Made by a program: the position numbers and the translations under genes. A stretch of DNA of 64,000 nt, taken from the NCBI GenBank assembly GCA_946811185.2, contig OX328101.1, forward strand, positions 32,038,122-32,102,121. Direction: 5' to 3'. Below are positions 45,901 through 57,900 of the stretch, in pieces (the first letter of the stretch is position 1; each line of letters opens with the position of its first letter). A model generated the notes under the pieces. That model saw only the letters and a program-made list of their open reading frames with translations. It did no database searches and had not been told where the DNA came from. This stretch comes from Hippopus hippopus. Its lineage: Eukaryota > Mollusca > Bivalvia > Cardiida > Cardiidae.

Positions 45901-48900
45901 CAGGTCTCAAATAATACCATTTTCTTTGTTACATAAGTGTCTTCAGGTAAAGTTATAATACAGGTCTACACTAAATTTAGGTCTTAAGCAATACTGTCTT
46001 TAAACTCTCTGTAAAGTAAGTTCCGTCTGGTAAACTTAGAAAACTAGCCTACATTAAATTCAAGTCTCAAATAATACCATTTTCTTTGTTACATAATTGT
46101 CTTCAAGTTAACTCTTTGTAAAATAGGTTCTGTCAGGTAAACTTAGAAACTAGCCTACATTAAATTCAGGTCCCAAGCAATACTGTCTTTAACCCTTTAC
46201 CACACAATCCAGAGTTTTGATAACCCTGAGGAAAAAGCCTTTCAAAAACATTGTAGGAAAAAGAGAAAATGCTGGTCACCAGTGAAACATCAAATTACTT
46301 CAATAAATTTTTCTTATTCATAATTGGGGGTAGTTAGGGCAGCTGTAATGTCCTGTGAGCCATTATAACTTTAAATAATTCAAGCCTACAGTATAAATGT
46401 CTTGTACTTCTGTTCATACTACATCAGGATTGTTGTCATTTCCATGCTTGATAATATCAAAAAGAATGAAATAACAAATACATGTACCTGTAAATCTTGG
46501 CATAAATTTTCAAAATTCAAAATTGCTTTTGTTTGTTTGTTTGTTTGTTTGTGTGTATTTGTTTGTTTGTGTTTGTTTGTTTGTTTGTTTGTTTCATGCT
46601 TATTTAAAACTTCTGCAGAGGTTTTGTGTACAGTGCTATCACCACATTGATAACCTAGGTACCGGTCTGTAAAAATGTACCCGATATGGCCAATGTACAG
46701 AGAGGATATAAGGCCTTATGCCTTTTCTGTTGCAAAATATTTGCAGGTTAAGATAGTACTGCCATGGAGTGTGTTTGCAACCCAGTTCCAGAGATCTTAT
46801 ATGGGTATAAGATCTCAGGGGCCAGTCTGATTCAAAACCTCACCCCCAACAAATTACTATATTACTATTTAAAAAAAAAAATTGCGCCCTTGTCTTTCAC
46901 ATAAGACTGTTAGGCCAAGGCATGTCAGAAAACGTTGTAATCGTGACCCCAAAGTGACAGCTGGATGGCCATTTATATGCTGACACCCATATTGTATTGA
47001 GCAGGTAAGAAAATGGCCATTGACATGCCTAGAGAAACTGCTCGTATCTTGATTGGCCACACCGTGCTAGGTGGACAGTCTTGTCTGATGTCTGGAGTGT
47101 TTAAAATATATTAAATATTGTGTCAGCATTTTAATTCGGGTAATGAGTTCTACATACCACCATACAGGCTCTTTTTTATCTGTTTAGAAAAATGGAACAG
47201 CGGAGAAATATTTGCAGAAAGTTGGCTCTTGAACAAAACAAAAGAAAGTAAAACTTGCAATGAAAAGGAGTCATATCTTGTATTGTGCAAATACTACTTT
47301 TCCTTCAACAGTTTTCTTCAGAGGCTTAACATGCTATAACTGTGTGGTGGTGAGTTTTTATAAAAGACTGTTTGGCCAGAGCGTGTTTGAAAACATCTGA
47401 TCGTGATCCCAAAAATGACAGTAAAAATGGTCATAGCGAAGCTGAAACCAAAATGAACAATTCAAGAAAATGACCATTAACGTGCCCAACATACATTTCT
47501 TCAAATATTGGCCACACTGTGCTTAGTGAACGGTCTTGTCTGGGACAGTGTTTGAATATGTATGATGCAGAATACAATAATGTGTCGGCTTACAAAGAAA
47601 GGATTTAACTAAATTTCACATTAGTGAATATAATCATACAGTTTTCAAAATTTGCAATAAGCTGAATCAAATGATTACTTTGGCCTACTTGGGAATGTGG
47701 TTGTTGTTCCTTACCCCTGTTTTTTTTTTTTTTTTCTCTATTTTTAGGTCAAGTATAGTACTAGAGCCACATACAATATGGTAAAGCTGAGACGAACCAT
47801 CTTTTAGAAAAACAGAACCTAGACCAGTGAATAATGTACATTGAACAAATGTAAACAGTACTGTTCTGCAAATTACCATACATTCTTCAGATTGCCGAAA
47901 ACGATTTGGGAAAAGCAGTGTTTTTTAGACAGTGGTGTAATTGCTGATTTTATGGGATATATTTTTTTTTTAAGTTGATGGTGTGAGTCTAGCCAAACTG
48001 ATGATGATGTTACAGGAATGGCATTAGCAAATTCATTCTTAACTTGGTTTTTAGTGGGGTTACCTTATAACAACAGGTCTTTTGTCCAAAGTTCTGTTCT
48101 TTAGGATTGAGCCATATTTTTCAATAGAATGCTAGTACCGAAAGTAATAACAATTGCATTGAAATTTTACTTAGCGACCCTCGAGTTGCTATGGGGAACA
48201 TGTGTACAGCACAAGGGTATACAAGTCAATGATGTATCTGATATTAGCCTGTTTGGTAATGGGTTAACCTCTATTCTATAGACTGATAAAATGTATGTAT
48301 GATAAAATTGATAAAATGTTGTAAAGTATGATAAAATGATGTGAGTTAAAGCTGTGGTTCCATTTCCTGCTTTCATTTCTGATTTTTACATTGGTTATTT
48401 TCTCCAAAGTGTTGACTAGCTCTATTGGCAAATTTCTAGCCTTCTCCATATTGAATGATTGGATTTCTGTTTCTTCCTTTTCCCAGGATATTTACAAAGC
48501 CTTCTTTCTTCTGGTCTTCACTCTTTACCACACTAAAAATGTTTAGATTTGTCAAAATCTAAAATGTAATATTCAATGAAGCTGAAATTATGATTTCTGT
48601 CTTTGAAATGGGGGGGAAAAAAGAGAAAATGCTGGTTATCAGCATTTTCTTCTTTTCCCAAAATGTTTTCAAAATCCTTCCGCTCTAGCTCATTAACATT
48701 TGGAATTGTTTGGTAAATATTTTAAAAACTTCTTACTTGGTAAAGAGTTAAAATATTTCTTGCCAGTTGAGACATGATTATTTAAATCTTTTTCATCTTC
48801 CACTTTGCTTAAATTTTAAAAGGATAATTGTACTGAGTAAAGAGTAGCCATTGCATAGATATTTGTCGTTTCAAAGGGAACTTATTTTGAATGAAAGGTA

Positions 48901-51900
48901 TGTTTGGTGTTAAGTAGTGTTTTCAACATTATTTCAGTCATATCATGTCCACCTATCCATGGGCCGCTATTACATGTATGAAGCATAACACACTTTTCAT
49001 GCTACTGGCTGCCTTCATACATAAACTGTTTTTAGACAAAGCGTTGATAGAGGAAAGAGTGACTATGTCAGTCTTCACAAAAGAGTTTAGCTACTGGGTT
49101 TAAATCAGGACCTGTGGATTCAAAGCCCTAAATATTACAGGCCGAGCCACTGCATGGGGCTTTACCTGAATGTGTACCAAACCCAAAAATCTTAGACTTG
49201 TCCAAACTGAAAGCATTTGCAGACAAGTTACATGTTGCTCAAATGACTGGATATTTCTATGAAATATTCGAAAAGATTGTTAGGAAAATGCTGGAAAACA
49301 TGCTGGGTACCAGAATTTTCTCATTTCCCAACGATGTTTTCAAGTGCTTCTTTTTAAGGGTTGTTAAAACCTAGGATTGTGTAGTAAAAGGGTTAAATGA
49401 CCCTACAGGAGACAGCCTTTGAAACCTTTGCACTTTCGTTTCGACATAGCAATCCAATGTGTATACTGTGCGTTGCAAACTACTCTCTCTCTGTTTTTTC
49501 ATTGATGTCTTTTGCTCGACAAGGAATGCGTCAGAATATACCAAACTTAACCCTTTACTACATAATCCCGAGTTTTAACGACCCTGAGAAAGAATACTTT
49601 TGAAAACATTGGTAACCGGCATTTTCTCCTTTTCCCACGTTTCTACCCTTCCCAAAACAAATTTCGGTTTTTGAGTCACATTTATTTTGTTGTCTGTATA
49701 TGCTTTGAAATTGGACCGGTCTAAAATTTTGTCGTTTGGTAAAGAGTTAAATACGAATCTGCATCATTCGAAAGCGTCGCACATTTCGAGTTTGTCGGAT
49801 GGTATCAAGATTCAAGGTATCTGCAATGAGACGCGCTTCAATAATTCTAAAGCCATTGTTGAAACAATGCTTACATAATGTATGTTGTAGGAATATGTTA
49901 GGAAATGGTACGTTAGGCATGTCCTAACGGGAACAAACGAGAGGGCCACTGGCTCTAAGGCGCTAACCTGAGTAAAGTCATCTGAGGATTGATAAAGCTG
50001 AAGCGATCCTGGTTGTAATGATGTAAAACACATAAGTGACCTACTTTTGACGAACGTGACCTATTTTGATCTTGTCTGAGATATCATCAAGACGAACATG
50101 CTGGTCATGTTTCATGAGTATAAGACTGAAAATATGGCATCTAGAGTGCACACAAGGTTTTCTAAGGTTTGTCCAAGTGACCTACTATTTGACCCCATTC
50201 GACCTAATTTTGTACATATGTTATATCAAAAATATACATATTCTGACCAGGTTTAATAAGTATCCGACTGAAAATATGGCCTCTAGAATGCACACAAGTT
50301 TTTTTTTCCCCTGAAATTTGTCTCAGTGACCTATTTTTTGACCTGACATGACCCAATTTCAAACTTGTCCAAGATATCATCAAGATAAAGTCTCTGACCA
50401 AGTTTCAGGCTGCAAATGTGGCCTCTATTGAGTTCAAAAGTTTATTCTTAGATTTGTGCCAGTGACCTACTTTTTGACCCAACGCGACCCAATTTCATAC
50501 TTGTCTGAGATATATTATCAAGACAAATTTTTCCCCAAGTTTCATGAGTATCTGGCCGAAAATGTGGCCTCAAGAGTGCACACAAGGTTTTTCTTTGATT
50601 TGTCCCAGTTATCTACTTTTCGACTCGGCATAACTTAAATAGCGAACTCGTCAGAAATATTATCAAGACACACTTTGACCAATTTTCATTAGTATCTGAC
50701 TGAAAATTTGGCCTGAAGATGAACAATCCCAAAGTTGACGCCCGCTCCCGGGTATCGAACTCGAGACCTTATGGTTACGAGGCCGATGCTCTACCTCACT
50801 ACCACGGACACCACACAACGTAATTGTTGACGCCCAGACGACGGACACAGCACAATCCCAAAAGTTCACCTTAAGCACTTTGTGCTCAGGTGAGCTAAAA
50901 ATAAAAACAGATCAAAGCCAGAAACGACACTTAAAATTTTTATGCATCAAAAGCGATTAAATCCAATGAGGCTTGGTGAATTATCAGCCAGGATGACAAC
51001 CATGACTGGAAACATTTTCTTTCAGTAGCAGTAAATCTTTCGAACATTATTTCAGTTATATTGCAGCGGCCAGTGCACCTATCCTTGCTTTCCTGGAGTT
51101 TCTTTTACCAGTACTCCGCACAATATTCTTTCCAAGCCACTGGCTGCTTTCCCACATAACCATCGTCGAAACAATGGTCAACGGTGAGAGATGAATTATT
51201 CCTGTCACAATGACTACCATAAATCCTCGGAAAAGAAATTGGCCGAGCCGGGGATCGAACCTGCAAACACCTGTTCTCAAGTCCTTTACGCTACCGACTG
51301 AGCTACCGGGCTTCGCAAATTTTCTTGCGAAATCGCAAATAAGTCACGAAATTCTCTTGTTTAATTATAGATCGGAACCTTGTCACATTACTACAGTATG
51401 GTCTCATGGCTTTTTAGCATCAAAACTTACTAAGTCACATGTTCGAGACCATGAAAATATGGTAAGCAAAGCAGTTGAAGTTTGCAAGTATCGATCGGGT
51501 CTTAAACAGCGATAAGAAATTAGTCTATATTTCCTCAATAAATGAAAGGGATGGGGGAACAAAACGTGTACAATAAACAGACAAACAGAATGTATACTAG
51601 ATCTTGATCATAACGTGGAAATTAGCAGTGATATTCTTATTTAGCCACATGAAATGAATGTAGATGGAGGACACACACACACACACATATATGTGTGTGT
51701 GTGTTCTGTTCTGGCTAAAGGGGGTTTAATGTATCTCCGTGTTGCATGATACTAAGGATGTCATCACATGTTCATGGATCCATAAAGTCCATTTTGTAAA
51801 ACAACAGGCTGAATCATGAGGTAGACTGATCCTCTGACATACCAAAACATTGACCAATTGCGAAAAGTTGCGGCTCAGGTCAGCTTGCGCAGGCTGACCT

Positions 51901-54900
51901 TGGTCGATACTTTTCGCAGATGCACTAAGCCCCTTTTCCACAGAGCATAGCACAGATACAATTTTACAATGAAAATGCTCTGTTGTTTTTAATCTTTACC
52001 GCACAATCCCGGCTTTTAAGACCCAGCCGAGCTTTTGACGGCTTTTTAATACCAGCATTTCTCTATTTTCCACAATGTTTGATCAAATGACTCCAATCAT
52101 AGTGGCTTAAATTGTCTGCAAGTCGGCCTGCGGTCTAACCAAAGGATTTAGCCTACTTTGGAAGAGAGTAATAGTCGTCTGGTAAATATTAAAGGTAAAT
52201 CATTTCTATTTTTAGACATCGAGTCACAGGTGTAACTGTACTATATTATATATTTATTTTATTATCCATAACCCGACCGGCTATGTTCGAGTGGGTACTT
52301 CGTATTTGCTTCTTATAGTAATGCTTACATAACGTACCATGACGATGCAGAAATAGCCGAGAGGAAGATGACAGCGCCAGGACCTCCGCGTGGGTGACTT
52401 CGGTCAACCATTGGGCTTTCGGGCCTGTCCCACTGACGCTCTCCGGTCTTTTTTTCTTGTAATGTCTAACACCCATGTAGTACCATCCTTGTACTATAAG
52501 AATGTCTCTGCATGGGTTTGGGTTCCCCCCCCCCCCCCAAGAAAAAAAAAAATTTCCAGTTTTTCGCCGAAATCGCTACTTTCTTTTTTTATTAAGCGAT
52601 TATTTGTAATAAAATAAAATGTCCAGTCCCATACAAACATCGCGGAAACCATGTTCAGCGGTGAGAGAGAAATTATTACCGTCATACTTTTTTTACGTAT
52701 TTAAACTATGAACTCTACCAAACGACAAAATAATAGACAAGACGAAATCGAAAGCATCTGCAGATGACGGATTCAAAATTTGTAAAAATTAGCAAAAGAT
52801 CTCTGATTGGGTAGAGATACTATAAGGGAAAAGGGAAAAAATGCTGGTAACCGACATCATCTCCTTTCCCACAATGTTTTCAAAAGCTTTGGTCTTCGGG
52901 ATCGTTAAAAGTTGGGATTATAGGCCTATGGTAGGCTAAATAGTTTTGATGTTTTTATACATCCAGATATAAGTTTAAAAACATTTATTTTACATCGATT
53001 GAGAAACAAGCTCTTACAACTTAAACTAATCTCCCTCGATTCTGCTTCATGGGAACTACACCAGTACTCGCGCGAATGTGGGGGCCAATGAACAATTCCA
53101 AAGTTGACACCCGCTCCCGGGTTTCGAACTCGGGACCTTATGATTACGAGGCCGACGCTCTACCTCACAATCACGGACATCAGATCCATATATCCACTCG
53201 TATGAATTGTCATGTCCAAAAACATTAGTATAACTCGATCACTTACTTATTTTCCATGTCTGATCAACAACATCTTTACCAGACGACAAACTTACAGACT
53301 TGTCCAAACTAAAACCATTTTGCAAACGACTACTGTAATATGGCTTAAATGCTAGGTATTGTATTTAAAAGGATAGAAAACGTTGTTTGAAAGGAGAAAA
53401 TGCTGATTACCAGCATTTTCTCCTTTTGCAACGATGCCATCATTACAACGAGAGATTGTTTGATAAAGAGTTACATATCGTTTCTCTTATCAAATTATTG
53501 TTTTGTATAATTTTTCTTTTGCTCAAACATTTCCTCTTTGGCATTCTTTCACACATAATTGGTCTGCAACACGCGAAAAGGGACATTCGGACATCTGCGT
53601 AAAGTGTCGTCTCAGATCAGCATGCGCAGTCCGCGCAGGCTAATCCGAGACGACACTTTCCGACTACATTCGATTTTGTCCTACAGTAGACTTGCGCGAA
53701 ACAGAAAATTATATAAGAACGAAAAGTGTAGTCTCGGATTAGCCTGCGCGGGCTGATTTGAGACTACACTTTACGCAAATGTCCGAATACCCATTTTCGC
53801 GTGTTGCAGGCCATATCATTTTATCACCACCACATCACGTATCTGTCATGTGAGTTAACTCTTTACCAAACGACAAAATGTTAGACTGATCCAAAATGAA
53901 AGCAGTTGCAGACGACAACTTTAATGTGGCTCAAATGGAGAAAATTGTCTCAGATAGGGTAGAAAAGATTCTGGGAAAAGGAAAAAATGCTGGTTACCAG
54001 CATTTTCTCCTTTTCCCACAACGTTTTCTAAAGGCTTTCTCCTTTAGCGTTATTAAAACTCGGGACTGTGTAGTAAAGACTTAACCCTTTACCACACAAT
54101 GACGCCTTTTAACACCCCTGAAGAAGAGGCCTTTTGAAAACATTGTGGGAAAAGGAGAAAATGCTGGTAACCAGCATTTTCTCCTTTTCCCACAAAGTTT
54201 TCTACCCTATCAAAGAAAAGTTACGTCATTTGAGCCACTATGAAATTGTCTTCTGCAAATGCTTTCAATTTGGATAGGTCTTGAATTTTGCCGTGTGGTA
54301 AAGACTTAAATAACCTTAGCTGCAATACGCCATGAAAAAAAAACAACAGGAGTTCGATTCCTATGACTGGCCCACGAAAAAGTACTAATAGACTTTCGGA
54401 CGATACTTCAAACAATAAGGTCCCGTCTAACGGTGCTTAACACCTCGCATATCATAGAACCAGGCGGAATTCTGGATGGGTGTCGCCCTGCACGTATCTT
54501 GCACTATTCCTGATAATATAACAAACGTGCATATGGACAACCAGTAGCGACGGTAACTAAACGCAAAATCGGGATATATATCACACAGAATCATTAAAAA
54601 ATAGACTGTACTAGATCTATTTCAACCATAATATTTTTGGCTGTGGGGAAAACAGTAAAAATTTTCTTTTACTTTATGTATTAAGACTGTCCGGTCAGTT
54701 TTAAAAATGAATTAATCCTGGCAGTGGCGCCGCTTTTCAAATGTGTTAGTTAAGCAAGGGTTAAAATTTTAATTAGCTCTATCAGCGCCAAACGACATCT
54801 TTCGACGGCTGAAAAGACAGGCCACTGGCACTCAGAAAGATCTTGTAGGTCTGGCCATGGAGTCCCTAACCTGGGTTCTATTCTGATCATTTTTTCTTCA

Positions 54901-57900
54901 ATATATTCTGACGTTAGTTTGTCAAATATGGTATTAGATCTAATACGGAACCGATTTATATCAACAGTTTTGCCTCAGATCTGTATAGATCGTGAAAGGT
55001 GACCGCGATAAAAAATGATTAAAATTTGTTTAGAACCGTCCGGACCTAGACTATGGAGTCTTTGGCTTGGCTAAACAAGATGGAAATATACAACCAAGAT
55101 CAGACAGCATGTTCTGTGTGGATGGATCAAGCTTGATCTATGCCATTCGCAAAAGCCCCTATTTTCACCTATGGTTAACCAATACTTAGATCTACCAGTA
55201 ACCTGTATTAAATGAATTTAATAGTAATTCGTAGAAATAAAGGATTTTGGGTAAATCTGACCGTTGGCTGACGGTTTAATTCATGTTTTTTTTTTTTCAC
55301 CATGGGAGGTAAAAAGCTGATATAGTTTTCGTGGGTCGAAAAGATTGCTCTCCCTTCGACAATGAAATACTGTATCAAAAGATCGAACATTTGAATGGCT
55401 GTTTTGGTTAGTCTTCGGCAGAAGTCAGCCAATTGAAATACCTGTTACAAAACCGAACACAAGTGTATTTCGCGCGCTTGGGAAAAAAAATGATGCAGAT
55501 GAAGGACGCCGACCACAACAGCATAGGAGGGGCTCACGAGCTGGACATGGAACTTCATTTTCGTTTGTGATTATATATTTTTGAATTGAATCTATGAATT
55601 TCCCCGTGTCACAGTAGATCAACCTTTCCCGAAATATGTCTGCAGACGAAAACTTGACCCCTAGAGCAATGCACCTATTATCGACCCTTCATTGCAATAA
55701 TTGAATAGGTGCGTGGACGATGGTAAATTCCGCCATCATACAGTATGACTAGATCTACTTCACTTAGTAAACCATTTTCTGGTGTATGATAATATCGACA
55801 CAGCATATTTCAAGACTGTGTAGAGCGAGTGCACCCATTACCGAACACCTAAGCATGATAATTTGCCGTTCGTAAATAAAACCACCTACAGAACTGGTGA
55901 CGTCATTTGTATCATCTGTTGTGTATTCCTCACAATTGTGACTGATAACTAACACAGTATAGTGCACAGATATCGAGTTATGAGCATTTCTACAGTGTAA
56001 CCGAAGCGTTGAAATTACGAACGCTGGTTATGAATCCGAACACATATGGTTGTAAATCCGAACATGTAGGCGATTTTTAAGAAATACCACTTCAAACATG
56101 TGTTAAAAGCAGCCTATACCAGAAGTTGCGGTTACTTGCGAACACACTTGTGTATGCCAATAACGACAACTATGGACAGATATCTATGTTGACTGGGGTC
56201 CTGGAAGATATCGAGGTAGCCTATCGATAATAGCATTACATGCTGACGGGATCCCAGTCTAATATCTATGGGTCACTACTAAATCACAGAACAGAATGGA
56301 ACGGAAGGGGAAAAATCCCTTGACATCTTGTTGCCTAGTTTACGTCACTGAAAAGTTTTGAAACTTTTGTGGCCAAAAGGAGTTAATGCTTATGATGAGC
56401 AATATTTCTTTTTTTGTCACAATGTTCTGAACATTATATTACAGCAATGCTCAAGATATCAACATAACAATGGATTTATCCTTATAGCATGAAACATGCA
56501 AATGAAACAAGCTTATATCAGTGAACGAATTTTTCCATGATAATCACACCTTCAGTGATTGAACTTAACAATATTTACATAGTTCGTAATTAAAACCAGT
56601 GTGGGAAAATAAGGTTTGAAAACCGAACAGTCAAATATCTTTATCAATCACACGTAATGATTTAAAATGTCTATTGATGCTGGTTAATAATAGTTTCACC
56701 GTTAACAAAACAATACAAAAACAGATTTCTAGCGCTTTTGTGGGGCGAGGTAACCTTAAGTAACAATGCCGTTGGATTAGCGAATGTCACAATTTTACTC
56801 GCCTGATTGTGGGTAGCAAAACAAACTTGAAGTTGTGGGAGATATAATCAAGGTATCGTCTCCAAACTGGCAAAAACGGAAAGAGTAATATAGTGACGTT
56901 ATACATGCGATGTCATATCTGTACATAGTGCAGAAGAAATAAGGTCATAGATCTAAATAGGAACTTGTTCGGAATAAGACGTCGTTCGGAATCACATGCA
57001 CCCGCTCTACCAACGTAATTGATGGCACAAGAAAAAGTTGAAGTGTTTCGGTTATCGACCCATTCTGGAATTATCGACCCCCTTGGGCTTTTTTACAATA
57101 AAATCAGCCTTGCATTATTTAGAATTAACTCTTTGCGAAATACCAGGAATAAATGTAAAACAGCATTAGTCTGTTTCATAAAGACAATTTCCGAGGGTGC
57201 TGAATGTGACTTATGCTACCCTTCTTTACCAATTCGGGAAAAACATTCTAGCATCCTGCGAAATACCAGGAATAATTGTAAAACAGCATTAGTCTTTTTC
57301 ATAAATACAATTTCCGAGGGTGCTGAATTTGACTTGTGCTACCCTTCTTTACCAATTCGTGAAAAACATTCTAGCATCCAGCGAAATACCAGGAATAAAT
57401 GTAAAACAGCATTAGTCTTTTTCATAAATACAATTTCCGAGGGTGCTGAATGTGACTTATGCTACCCTTCTTTACCATTCTAGAAACTGGAACATGAAGA
57501 AATTGATAAAACTTACATGAACGCTAAAACTATTAAATATTTAGCAACGTCTATCTTTGTTTATGCTAGAAAGCATCTATAATATAGATCTATGTATAAT
57601 TTATTTCCGCTTGGTTTTATGATGCAGTTAACATACTTGACATAACATTTTCTCATGAAGTTTTTGCTCAATAGGAGAGGTGTACCAGTAAAGGTCGAAC
57701 CTATATTGGGACCAGTACTCATTGTGCATTCATATGGACACGCCAAATTGTAAACTCAGTCAAGAAAACCGTCGAAACCATAATTCAGTGCACGTACCTG
57801 ACTTTCACGTTCTTGACAGCATTTATCATTATTCACTTTCTATAACAAACATACTAAGTCTGTGAAATGCAGATGTTATTTTAAACAGAAACAGGGTCTA

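Larger units (their letters stand above)
51010..51955. repeat. Interspersed composite repeat (copy B), with SINE insertion
   Basis: Same order as 15400-16125: ttctttcagtagcagtaaatc, then the SINE, then 'aagtcacgaaattctcttg', the CA/TG tract and 'aagggggtttaatgtatctcc'. Strong identity outside the SINE shows a shared origin. Confidence 0.85.

Noticed and set aside
46402..46650. Open frame with LFVCLFVC repeats
   Set aside because: Produced by the (GTTT)n tract.
49812..50033. Overlapping short frames near the 50-kb array
   Set aside because: They run into MITE and satellite sequence and have no protein-like features.
51240..51322. tRNA gene on the minus strand
   Set aside because: A and B boxes are present but the acceptor and anticodon stems do not pair well, and the tRNA-like part is fused to a non-tRNA body, so it is a SINE.
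53855..54309. Possible CRISPR-like array because of repeated palindromes
   Set aside because: Eukaryotic context; the repeats are irregularly spaced TTAA-flanked MITEs with no uniform spacers or cas genes.
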